NCBI GenBank assembly: GCA_039819085.1
Contig: JBCBSQ010000006.1
Span: forward strand, 1-64,000
Origin: MED-G105 sp039819085
GTDB taxonomy: Bacteria; Pseudomonadota; Alphaproteobacteria; Caulobacterales; Parvularculaceae
DNA length: 64,000 bases
Direction: 5' to 3'
Within the stretch, counting starts at the first letter, position 1; every line of letters starts with the position of its first letter. Positions 40,830 to 48,441 of the stretch are shown here, piece after piece. The translations under genes were made by a program, and so were the position numbers. Under the pieces are notes generated by a model. The model saw only the letters and a program-made list of their open reading frames with translations, was not told where the DNA came from and searched no databases.

Positions 40830-41765
40830 TTACTCCAGCGGCCGCCAGGGTCGGCCTTCGCGAACGTCCTCCAGCGCATGGCGGCGCAGCGCCTCGGTCA
40901 CGTCATTATGGTCGCCGCGAAGGTCATCGGGCGGGATGACGTCGCCGAAGGCGATGTCAAATCGTTGCCCCTTTTTGTTCAGAAGCTCCCGGAACAATGT
41001 GATGTCCTTCAGCTCCTGGCTGAGGTTCCGGAACCAGTAGTAGATCCAGGAATTCCGGGCGCGGATGTTCACGGGCAGGATCGCGCAGTCATACTTTCGC
41101 GCGAAGATGGCGACGGAGTTCATCCACTCCTGCTCGACGAGCTCCTTATTGTCGTCCATGTAGGCGAGGCGCCCCGATGGAAAGAGAATGACGCAGCGCT
41201 CAGCGGAGAACGCCTCGCGCGCCGCGACGAGGGTCTCGCGCGAGCGCGCGCGGGTCCGCTTCTCAATCGCCCATTCCACCGGGATCATCAGATCGGCGAA
41301 GCGCGGCACGACCCTGATCGCGTCGCGATTGGCGAAGAAGGTCAGATCCGGCCGCTTGGCCTTCAGCGCGTCAAACATAGCAACGCCGTCAGCGATGCCG
41401 GTGGGGTGGGTGGAGGCGATCAGTATACGGCCGGATGCCGGGAGCTTCTCAAGGCCTGACACGGCGACGTCGAGCGCAAGCAGGTCACTGACCGCGGTGA
41501 GCGCCTCCATGCCGTCCATATCGGCGATATAGTCGGCCATTGCGACCGCCTGGCGATGTTTCAGAACGGGGTAGAGGATCGTTCGATAGAGCGGCCACAA
41601 TGGCCGGCGCACCAGCGTCGTTGCGCGTTCTTCGATCAACTGCTCGACGATGTGTTTTTCCGCGTGCGCCGCCGCCGCCTCGTCGACGCGAATCGAGGGC
41701 GGGTCTTCATTCGCCGCAGTTCGACGCGCGCGCGCGCCCTCGTGATTTTCGTCCAGCGCTGCCAA
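40830..41765 (-). CDS. PlsC-like lysophospholipid/glycerolipid acyltransferase
   Basis: An acyltransferase-fold protein of about 311 residues. The acceptor motif is IASTHPTGIADG, with H-P-T-G-x-x-D where PlsC enzymes have H-x4-D. A phosphate-binding stretch ERCVILFPSGRLAYMDD follows, then an AILPVNIRARNSWIYYWF block. It likely moves an acyl chain to a lipid or lysolipid at the inner face of the membrane; the substrate is open. The frame is open up to 41921 and overlaps the end of rph by about 46 bases. I suggest the TTG at 41763-41765, but the start is uncertain (a GTG or a further upstream start is possible). Probably in one transcript with rph. Confidence 0.72.
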   Translation of the reverse strand: MAALDENHEGARARRTAANEDPPSIRVDEAAAAHAEKHIVEQLIEERATTLVRRPLWPLYRTILYPVLKHRQAVAMADYIADMDGMEALTAVSDLLALDVAVSGLEKLPASGRILIASTHPTGIADGVAMFDALKAKRPDLTFFANRDAIRVVPRFADLMIPVEWAIEKRTRARSRETLVAAREAFSAERCVILFPSGRLAYMDDNKELVEQEWMNSVAIFARKYDCAILPVNIRARNSWIYYWFRNLSQELKDITLFRELLNKKGQRFDIAFGDVIPPDDLRGDHNDVTEALRRHALEDVREGRPWRPLE

Positions 41766-41875
41766 TCCGTAAGCCCTGTAAACTACGCCAGCTGGTCGAG
41801 CCGTCTTACGCCAATGCGGCCGTCGCAAAAAGTCGGGTCGATCCCGGCGGAGTATGGCGATTGAATGATTGGCGA

Positions 41876-42589
41876 TCAGTGACCAAGCGCCTCGGCCTGT
41901 CGTCCTTTGAGGTCCTCGCAAGCCGCTTTTGCGAGCGCGACAAGGGCGCCCAGTTGGTCGTCCGAGAAAGGCGCGCCTTCCGCGGTGCCTTGAACCTCAA
42001 CAAGCCCGCCCGAGCCGGTGACGACGAAGTTCATGTCCGCGTCGGCTGTGGAATCCTCCGCATAGTCGAGGTCGACGACCGGCGCCCCGCCGACAAGCCC
42101 GCAGGAGATCGCCGCGACGCTGTCGACAATCGGGTTTTCCTTGATGACGCCGTCGCGCACCGCCCAGGCGCAGCATTGCGCGAGCGCCACGTACGCGCCG
42201 GTGACGCTCGCCGTCCGCGTGCCCCCGTCAGCCCGAAGGACGTCGCAGTCGATGAGGATCTGTCGTTCACCGAGCGCCTTCAGGTCGACAACGGCGCGCA
42301 GGGCCCTTCCGATCAGGCGCTGGATTTCCTGGGTGCGGCCCGACTGGCCCTTCTTCGCCTCGCGGCGCGTGCGTTCATGGGTGGAGCGCGGCAGCATGCC
42401 ATATTCCGCCGTCACCCAGCCGCGCCCCTGTCCCCGCAGCCATGGCGGCGTGGTTTCGTCCCATGACGCAGTGCACAACACATGCGTGTCGCCGAATTTG
42501 ACGAGGCACGAGCCTTCCGCCTGCGGCGCGTAACCCGCCTCCAGCGCAACAGGGCGCAATTCATTGAACGTTCGTCCGGACGGGCGCAT
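41876..42589 (-). CDS. rph: Ribonuclease PH
   Basis: A 237-residue phosphorolytic 3'-exoribonuclease that trims tRNA 3' ends. Signatures are MRPSGRTFNELRPV, EGSCLVKFGDTHVLCTAS, GRGWVTAEYGMLPRSTHER, GRTQEIQRLIGRALRAVVDL, IDCDVLRADGGTRTASVTGAYVAL and DADMNFVVTGSGGLVEVQGTAEG. Full length and motif-complete. The ATG at 42587-42589 is the family start; the open frame runs further upstream without matching. It lies head to head with hrcA, with one unknown gene in between, an arrangement common in alphaproteobacteria. Confidence 0.94.
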   Translation of the reverse strand: MRPSGRTFNELRPVALEAGYAPQAEGSCLVKFGDTHVLCTASWDETTPPWLRGQGRGWVTAEYGMLPRSTHERTRREAKKGQSGRTQEIQRLIGRALRAVVDLKALGERQILIDCDVLRADGGTRTASVTGAYVALAQCCAWAVRDGVIKENPIVDSVAAISCGLVGGAPVVDLDYAEDSTADADMNFVVTGSGGLVEVQGTAEGAPFSDDQLGALVALAKAACEDLKGRQAEALGH

Positions 42590-42680
42590 GGCGGATCCTC
42601 TAACGGCGCGTGGCGGACCCTCGCCCGCGGAAAAGAGGCGGGGTACTCCGCTGCGTCCGGAAAGTCGAATCCGGTGAACG

Positions 42681-43826
42681 CTACTCCAGGCCGATGGTCG
42701 TTCCGAATTCGTCCAGGAACCGTTCGGCCTGTCGTCGCCGCATGTTCTTCGCGACTTTGACCCGACCTCGTCCACGATAGTCGACGCATACATGATACGC
42801 GGTCGCCGCCCGCGGCCGGTCGAAAAACAAGTCTCGGATCGCTGTGCCGAGCGCCGCGCCGGCCATGTAGTTCACGCCTCTCGTCGGCTTCGTTCCCTTT
42901 TTGATGATCGCCCGGTTCGAGCTCAGCGTCTTAAGAACGCTGTTGTAGACATAGCCGCTCTTGATTTTGCGGATTTCCAGGCGCTGAGCATTCGCCAGGA
43001 CGACGCCATCGGAAACGATGACTTTCCGCGGCGCGATCCGCATCGCGAACATGAACACGATCGCCCAAAGCAAAAACGGAATGAAGATGATGTTTATGAA
43101 GGGGATGAGCGAAAACCCGATGAGGTAAATCCACACAAACGGACCGGGTATGGCCGCGCGGTAACCAAGTATGACCGCATCGTCGGCGATCTCGTCATCC
43201 GCATTCGCCGAAGGCGCCGCATTGGCGAGCGCTGTCTCGGATCGCGTGTCATCCTCGGACGCGCGCCGCGGCGTCGGGGCATCCAAATCTTGGCGGTCAG
43301 TGTCGGCGCCTATCCAGGCTTCCGCCGCATGCTGGTTTGAACCGCGAAGAAACGCCGTCGGCGAGTCGGTTGGTTCTCCGGGCGACGTCTTGGCGAACGG
43401 CTGGGAGCGCCGCGCGTTGAGATAGGCCGCGCGAATGTCGCTCTCCAAGGCGCGCCCGACAGGCACGCGCATCGCGTTTCGGAAGCTGTCCGCCCCGGCG
43501 GCGAACGCTTTGCGGTAGCCGATCCACTCTCCGGAGGGCCTGACAATTGAACTGGCCGCCGCCGCCGCAATTCCGACCATCACAACAGGGACGCTGAAGA
43601 GCGCCGAAGCGACGGCGCCAGGGGCGAGCGACAAAGCGAGGCCGGCTCTCCCGAGCGCGCCGCGGTGCGCGAATGCGTCCGCCAGCGCCAACTCTACAGG
43701 GCGGACGCCCTCCGCCGCGCCGGTGTAGTCGACGCCGATGCGCGGCGCATCTTCAACCCGCCACCGGTCGTGGACCGGCAGCTCATAAACCCCGAACTGA
43801 AACTTCACGCGCCGCCCCAAATCCAC
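42681..43826 (-). CDS. Hypothetical membrane protein between rph and hrcA
   Basis: A 381-residue protein read from a GTG at 43824-43826. The N-terminal third has one Ala/Val-rich hydrophobic stretch (ALFSVPVVMVGIAAAAASSIV). A low-complexity, acidic and Ala-rich linker spans about residues 150-215. Two close hydrophobic segments (FVWIYLIGFSLIPFINIIFIPFLLWAIVFMFAM) follow, then a basic C-terminal part (RGRGRVKVAKNMRRRQAERFLDEFG). I do not recognise a family. The usual alphaproteobacterial neighbours rph and hrcA are directly adjacent, so this is an insertion there. Its stop is 91 bases before the rph ATG on the same strand. Confidence 0.6.
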   Translation of the reverse strand: MDLGRRVKFQFGVYELPVHDRWRVEDAPRIGVDYTGAAEGVRPVELALADAFAHRGALGRAGLALSLAPGAVASALFSVPVVMVGIAAAAASSIVRPSGEWIGYRKAFAAGADSFRNAMRVPVGRALESDIRAAYLNARRSQPFAKTSPGEPTDSPTAFLRGSNQHAAEAWIGADTDRQDLDAPTPRRASEDDTRSETALANAAPSANADDEIADDAVILGYRAAIPGPFVWIYLIGFSLIPFINIIFIPFLLWAIVFMFAMRIAPRKVIVSDGVVLANAQRLEIRKIKSGYVYNSVLKTLSSNRAIIKKGTKPTRGVNYMAGAALGTAIRDLFFDRPRAATAYHVCVDYRGRGRVKVAKNMRRRQAERFLDEFGTTIGLE

Positions 43827-43948
43827 CCCGCATCAGTGGATAGGATATCGCGGCGGCTGTCTCCCGCAACACCCGACGTTCGCGCGATCGCGTTCTAAAG
43901 CGCTGCGTTGCGCTTCTCGAACGGCCCGGAGCGCACTACTTTCTCGCC

Positions 43949-44995
43949 ATGAGCGAGCTTTCGGACATCGACGCGCGCGCGCGGGACGTCTTCCGACGGA
44001 TCGTCGAGACGTATCTTGAGACTGGCGAGCCTGTGGGGTCGCGGACGCTTTCGCAAGGTGAAGGCCTCAACGTGTCCGCCGCGACCATCCGCAATGTGAT
44101 GGCGGACCTGACCGATATGGGGCTGCTTTTCTCGCCGCACGTTTCGGCGGGTCGGCTGCCCACGGAATTCGGGCTGAGGCTGTTTGTCGACGGCCTGATG
44201 CAGCTTGGCGACCTCACCGACGGCGAACGGCGCGCGCTTGATGTGTCCGCGGCGCCGGGGGATGGGGATAGCGTTTTGGAGCAGGCCGCCGCGCGGCTGT
44301 CCGGCCTGACCCAGACCGCGAGCCTCGTCGTTGCGCCGAAAAGCGAAGGCCAGCTGAAGCATGTCGAGTTCGTGGCGACTTCGCCCGGCCAGGCGCTGGC
44401 GATCCTTGTCTATGATGATGGCCGGGTGGAGAACCGGGTCATGGCGACCCCTGCAGGATTGCCGCAATCGTCCCTCATCGCCGCCGGCAACTATTTGTCG
44501 GCGCGCCTGCGCGGCAAGTCGCTGGGCGAGATGCGCGATCAGATCCTGACCGAACTTGCAAGCAACAAGGCGGAACTCGACGAGCTGACGACGCGGCTGG
44601 TGCGCGAGGGCGTCGCCGACCTCACCGAAGGCGAGCGCTCCAGCCTGATCGTCAGAGGCCGCGGGCGGCTGTTGGACGAGGCGGCTGAGCAGGATCTTGA
44701 GCGGGTCCGGATGCTGTTCGACGACCTGGAGCGAAAACGCGACGTGATCGACGTCCTCAACGCCGCAAAGGACGCGGAAGGCGTGAAAGTGTTCATCGGC
44801 TCGGAAAACCGATTGTTCTCGCTCAGCGGCTCGTCGGTGATCGCCGCGCCCTATCGCGATCAGTCGAACACAATCGTCGGCGTTTTGGCGGTGCTTGGGC
44901 CGACCCGGATCAATTACGCCCGGATTGTGCCAATCGTGAACTACACCGCGGACGCGGTGTCCCGGGTCCTGGGACGGGCGGGCGCCGGTGAGTAG
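43949..44995 (+). CDS. hrcA: Heat-inducible transcription repressor HrcA
   Basis: A 348-residue HrcA. The winged-helix N-terminus (ARDVFRRIVETYLETGEPVGSRTLS and VSAATIRNVMADLTDMGLLFSPHVSAGRLPTEFGLRLFVD) is the DNA-binding part, followed by the GAF-like dimer domain (RVMATPAGLPQSSLIAAGNYLS) and KVFIGSENRLFSLSGSSVIAAPYRDQSNTIVGVLAVLGPTRINYARIVPIVNYTA at the end. It represses groESL and/or dnaK by binding the CIRCE element, with GroEL as cofactor. I searched its own upstream region and found no CIRCE repeat. grpE follows 150 bases downstream. Confidence 0.94.
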   Translation: MSELSDIDARARDVFRRIVETYLETGEPVGSRTLSQGEGLNVSAATIRNVMADLTDMGLLFSPHVSAGRLPTEFGLRLFVDGLMQLGDLTDGERRALDVSAAPGDGDSVLEQAAARLSGLTQTASLVVAPKSEGQLKHVEFVATSPGQALAILVYDDGRVENRVMATPAGLPQSSLIAAGNYLSARLRGKSLGEMRDQILTELASNKAELDELTTRLVREGVADLTEGERSSLIVRGRGRLLDEAAEQDLERVRMLFDDLERKRDVIDVLNAAKDAEGVKVFIGSENRLFSLSGSSVIAAPYRDQSNTIVGVLAVLGPTRINYARIVPIVNYTADAVSRVLGRAGAGE

Positions 44996-45145
44996 CCGGC
45001 TCATGGCCCGGGCGGCGTCAAGGCGGCGGAGTTGAAAAATCAGCCGCTCCTGAGTACATCGCCTGTTCGCTGGCGCCATGGCGCGGTCCCGACGGATTGC
45101 GCGGAATTCCAAGAGTTGGCGACCAGCGGGAAATGACGGACGCAA

Positions 45146-45763
45146 ATGGGCGATAGCGACTACGAAGCGAATGTTGGCCAGGAGGCGAGCGACCCGAACG
45201 CGCCTAAGCGCCGCGCCGAGGACGACGTGGAGGCGATTGCGCGGGCGGCCACCGGGGCGCTGCAGGACGAGGTCGAAAGGCTGAACGATCAGCTCCTGCG
45301 CACCGCCGCGGAGCTTGAGAACACGCGTCGGCGGGCGGAACGCGAAAAAGTCGAGGCCGGCAAGTACGCGATCGCGAGCTTCGCCAGAGACCTTCTGTCC
45401 GTGTCGGACAATTTTGAGAGGGCCCTCGCGTCGACGCCGGAAAGCGTTTCCGAATTGACCGACGAAGGTCTTGAAGGCCTCGTCACCGGCGTGCGGATGA
45501 CGGAGAAAGAACTCCTGACCGTGCTGGAGCGCCATGGCGTCAGCAAGCTTGATCCGACGGGCGAGCGCTTTGACCCTAATCTCCATCAGGCGGTCGCGCA
45601 GGCTCCGGCGCCAGGCGTGCCTGCGGGGCATGTCGCGCAGACGGCCCAGACGGGATTTGTGCTTGGCGATCGCGTGTTGCGCGCGGCCATGGTCATCGTC
45701 TCGACCGGGGACGGATCGTCGTCATCGGATGATGAGGGCCCTAGCGTCGACACGCGGGTCTAG
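45146..45763 (+). CDS. grpE: Nucleotide exchange factor GrpE
   Basis: A 205-residue GrpE, the ADP-release factor of DnaK. An acidic N-terminus leads into the long coiled coil (DEVERLNDQLLRTAAELENTRRRAEREKVEAGKYAIASFARDLLSVSDNFERAL). The C-terminal beta domain carries FDPNLHQAV and AQTGFVLGDRVLRAAMVIVS. A Ser/Asp-rich tail ends the protein. hrcA-grpE without dnaK alongside is normal in this class. No strong ribosome-binding site precedes the ATG at 45146. It converges on coaBC. Confidence 0.94.
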   Translation: MGDSDYEANVGQEASDPNAPKRRAEDDVEAIARAATGALQDEVERLNDQLLRTAAELENTRRRAEREKVEAGKYAIASFARDLLSVSDNFERALASTPESVSELTDEGLEGLVTGVRMTEKELLTVLERHGVSKLDPTGERFDPNLHQAVAQAPAPGVPAGHVAQTAQTGFVLGDRVLRAAMVIVSTGDGSSSSDDEGPSVDTRV

Positions 45764-45791
45764 CGCAACGCTCCCTCACCCGGATATTTTG

Positions 45792-46994
45792 TCAGCTTAG
45801 GGACTTTGCGATCCGTGCGGCGAGGCGCGCGGCGACCGCGTCCTTCGGCATCGCCGGCCAGCTTTCTTCGCCAGCTTCGTCGATGATGACGATTTCGTTG
45901 GCGTCGCCGCCCATGACGCCGAGACCCGCCTCCGAAACGTCATTCGCGACGATCCAGTCGCATTTCTTCCGTTCACGCTTGGAGCGGGCGTATGCGATTA
46001 CGTCGTCCGTCTCCGCGGCGAAGCCAATGACGAGCGTCGGCCGTTCGCCTTCCGGGAGCCCCGCGATTGTCTGAAGAATGTCGGGGTTTTCCGATAGCGG
46101 AATATTGGTGAGCCCGCCGCGTTCCTTCTTGATCTTGTGATTTGTCTCGATTTCCGGCCGGTAGTCCGCGACGGCCGCGCACATAATCGCAGCGTCGGCG
46201 GGGAGCGCGGCCTCACTCGCGGCGAGCATCTCCATGGCCGTCTCTACTCGGATCAATTTGACGCCAGATGGCGCTTCGAGCGAGACAGGCCCGGAAATGA
46301 GCGTGACGTCCGCGCCAAGCCGCGCAAGGGCGCCGGCAATGGCGAACCCCTGCTTGCCGGACGATCTGTTTGCGAGATAGCGCACAGGGTCAAGCGGTTC
46401 ATGTGTCGGGCCCGCGGTGACAAGGATGCGCCTGCCGCTGAGTGGTCGCTCGCCGCCGGAAAGCGCCCCTTCGATCGCGTCGACAATGGCGGGCGGTTCG
46501 GCGAGACGACCATAACCGAACTCTCCGCAGGCCATGTCGCCTTCGTCAGGTCCGACGAAAAGCGCGCCGTCTTCTTTCAGTTGACGGAGGTTCCGCTGGG
46601 TGGCCTTGTGCTCCCACATCCGCACGTTCATCGCCGGCGCGTAGAGGACCGGCTTGTCGGTCGCTAGAATGGCGGTCGAGGCGAGGTCATTCGCATGGCC
46701 GTTCGCCGCCCTGGCAAGGAGGTCCGCAGTCGCCGGCGCCACGACGACGAGATCGGCTGACCGCGACAGCTCGATATGGCCCATTTCCGCTTCGGCGGTG
46801 AGGTCAAAAAGCTCCGTATAGACCTTATCACCTGTCAGCGCGCCGACGGACAAGGGAGTTACGAATTCCGCGCCGGCCCTCGTCAGGATTGCGCGCGCGC
46901 CGATCCCGCGCTTCGCCAGAAGCCGGATCAGCTCAAGGCATTTATAGGCGGCGACGCCGCCGCCGATAATGAGAAGAACGGAACGATCTGACAT
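45792..46994 (-). CDS. coaBC: Bifunctional phosphopantothenoylcysteine decarboxylase/phosphopantothenate-cysteine ligase
   Basis: A 400-residue fused CoaC-CoaB enzyme of coenzyme A synthesis. The N-terminal FMN decarboxylase half (about 1-185) has IGGGVAAYKCLELIRLL, the catalytic His in MGHIELSRSADLVVVAPATAD, PAMNVRMWEHKAT and the catalytic Cys in GDMACGEFGYGRLAEP. The CTP-dependent ligase half has VTAGPTHEPLDPVRYLANRSSGKQGFAIA, followed by an AVADYRPE block and NIPLSENPDIL. Complete. In many alphaproteobacteria coaBC follows ubiB; here a plus-strand PcfJ-like gene lies between. Confidence 0.94.
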   Translation of the reverse strand: MSDRSVLLIIGGGVAAYKCLELIRLLAKRGIGARAILTRAGAEFVTPLSVGALTGDKVYTELFDLTAEAEMGHIELSRSADLVVVAPATADLLARAANGHANDLASTAILATDKPVLYAPAMNVRMWEHKATQRNLRQLKEDGALFVGPDEGDMACGEFGYGRLAEPPAIVDAIEGALSGGERPLSGRRILVTAGPTHEPLDPVRYLANRSSGKQGFAIAGALARLGADVTLISGPVSLEAPSGVKLIRVETAMEMLAASEAALPADAAIMCAAVADYRPEIETNHKIKKERGGLTNIPLSENPDILQTIAGLPEGERPTLVIGFAAETDDVIAYARSKRERKKCDWIVANDVSEAGLGVMGGDANEIVIIDEAGEESWPAMPKDAVAARLAARIAKSLS

Positions 46995-47326
46995 GGGATC
47001 AAGAATAATCCAAAGGGCCGCGTTTCGAAATGGCCTCGTCTTCGCCTGAATTAAGGCTCGTGATCGTTACATTTTGCTTGCGTTATGGAATCCAATTCGG
47101 TACCCCGCTTACCCCGGCGTCAACGAACGCCAAACGAGGAGATATGCATGCGCAGTTTCAGACAACTGAAACGATCCGACGTCTGACGCGCGCTTCTCGG
47201 CCCTCCTTCGGGCGAGCGGCGACGCAAAGCAAGGCGTCGCCCTGAATGACCATCCGGCAAACCCGAACGAACGCGGCGACGTAGCCGCGCGATCGACGTC
47301 TTCCCGGATCCGAAGGAGCGGGACCG
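46995..47326. other. 332-base region between coaBC and PcfJ-like gene
   Basis: A relatively AT-rich divergent region, lower in GC than its surroundings from about 46995 to 47110. It holds a small ORF with a strong ribosome-binding site (separate entry) and a short imperfect hairpin near 47189-47209. AAGGAG at about 47313-47318 serves the PcfJ-like gene. Confidence 0.4.
47144..47245 (+). CDS. Possible 33-residue small protein
   Basis: ATG at 47144 sits three bases after GAGGAG (47136-47141), a good but tight ribosome-binding site. It opens a 33-codon frame that is basic and Ser/Thr/Arg-rich (MHAQFQTTETIRRLTRASRP at the start), with no hydrophobic segment. It is upstream of, and on the same strand as, the PcfJ-like gene. 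It could be a leader peptide, a real small protein or chance. No similarity can be judged. Confidence 0.3.
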   Translation: MHAQFQTTETIRRLTRASRPSFGRAATQSKASP

Positions 47327-48376
47327 ATGTCCTTTGAATTTCGCCCGCCGATCGGCGGGCCGGACGCTTTGCAGCCTGATTTCGCGGACGCGCGGCGTGC
47401 GCTCGGCGGCGCTTATGGCTGGTTGACGCCGCACCTCGCCGTGATTGCCTCGGTGAACGCCGACTTCGCCCGGCGCGTGCTGATTATTGATCGGGCCGAA
47501 GCGCACTTCATCGCCTTGGCGGTGGCGTTGATGGGCCCGGATGGCGCGACGCCGGCGCGGGTCGCCGGTTTCGGCGCGCGTCTTGGGCGCGTTTCGCGAG
47601 ACAAGGCGCTGGCGGACGCCGCGCCCGCGGCGCCGCGCGGCCTCGCCTCGCTTTCGGGGCGGCTTGTCGGGGGCGTATGGCGCCCGGCGACGTACCGGCG
47701 GCTCGCGTCCCTGATGGATGATCCGCAGGCGGCGAAAACCCTTCGGCACATGAAGCGGGTGTCGCGACGGGACGTGCGCGCGCTCTCGAGACTGCCGGAC
47801 GGGTATCGCGTCGGCGCGGTCGTTGAGGTCGTGGCCCGCAAGGGTCACCTCCCAACGGTGCTTTTCGCGATCGACCTCGTCCGCCGGGTTCGCGCGGACG
47901 TTTGCGATCGCGATATCCTCGCTTCGTTGAAGTCGATGGACCCGAAAGACGTCGGGGCCTGGATCGATCGCCACTATGAGGCGGCCGCATTCCCGGCGCC
48001 GCCAGTGGCCGGCGATATTTCGGTCGCCGGCGGTGGGCGGCTCCGCGCACTGACGAACCACCGGGAGATGGTGGAGGCGGGGCAGGCGCTCAGCAACTGC
48101 GCGCGCACTTATGCGATGGCGACCCTGAAGGGCGAGGCGTATCTCTATCGGTATGTCGTCCACCGAGGGCACCGCGATTGGCCGGGCGCAATGGCGGAGG
48201 TCCGCCGCGCGCCAGGCGCTGGCTGGGTGGCGGTCTCGGCGCTCGGGGCGTCCAACGAACCGTTGCGTCCCGTGACGCGGATGGCGCTTGTGGCGGCGTT
48301 CCGTGAGGCGGGCTTTCTTGTCGCGCCGCGGCTCATCGACCCAAACGCGCCATGGCTCAACTGCGACTTCGACTGA
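47327..48376 (+). CDS. PcfJ-like domain protein
   Basis: A 349-residue soluble protein. The N-terminal two thirds are helical and not recognised (VSRRDVRALSRLPDGYRVGAVVEVVARKGHL in the middle). The C-terminal part resembles the PcfJ domain: LRALTNHREMVEAGQALSNCARTY, then YLYRYVVHRG, AMAEVRRAPGAGWVAVSALGASN. In PcfJ the corresponding His/Cys (here NCARTY) and the following strands are conserved. PcfJ-like proteins occur on conjugative elements and in scattered chromosomal loci; their activity is unknown. AAGGAG supports the ATG. Its position splits the usual coaBC-ubiB pair. Confidence 0.6.
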   Translation: MSFEFRPPIGGPDALQPDFADARRALGGAYGWLTPHLAVIASVNADFARRVLIIDRAEAHFIALAVALMGPDGATPARVAGFGARLGRVSRDKALADAAPAAPRGLASLSGRLVGGVWRPATYRRLASLMDDPQAAKTLRHMKRVSRRDVRALSRLPDGYRVGAVVEVVARKGHLPTVLFAIDLVRRVRADVCDRDILASLKSMDPKDVGAWIDRHYEAAAFPAPPVAGDISVAGGGRLRALTNHREMVEAGQALSNCARTYAMATLKGEAYLYRYVVHRGHRDWPGAMAEVRRAPGAGWVAVSALGASNEPLRPVTRMALVAAFREAGFLVAPRLIDPNAPWLNCDFD

Positions 48377-48404
48377 ACTGATGACGGATGGGCCTAAGCG
48401 ATCG

Positions 48405-48430
48405 GCGGCGGCGGAGCGATCCGCCGCCGC
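48405..48430. terminator. Strong GC hairpin between convergent PcfJ-like gene and ubiB
   Basis: GCGGCGGCGGA at 48405-48415 pairs perfectly over 11 bp with TCCGCCGCCGC at 48420-48430, closed by a GCGA tetraloop (GNRA type). It sits 28 bases after the PcfJ-like stop and 11 bases past the ubiB stop. There is no real T tract, so it may act as a bidirectional transcript end or stability element. Confidence 0.5.
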
Positions 48431-48441
48431 GTCTTCCGCTC

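Noticed and set aside
43827..43948. CIRCE element expected before hrcA
   Set aside because: No TTAGCACTC-N9-GAGTGCTAA repeat is present. Only GC-rich sequence and unrelated GAGCGCAC seen.
43895..45631. Long open frame (about 578 codons) on the minus strand opposite hrcA and grpE
   Set aside because: Arg/Ala/His-rich translation without motifs, lying antisense to two clear conserved genes. Typical high-GC shadow.
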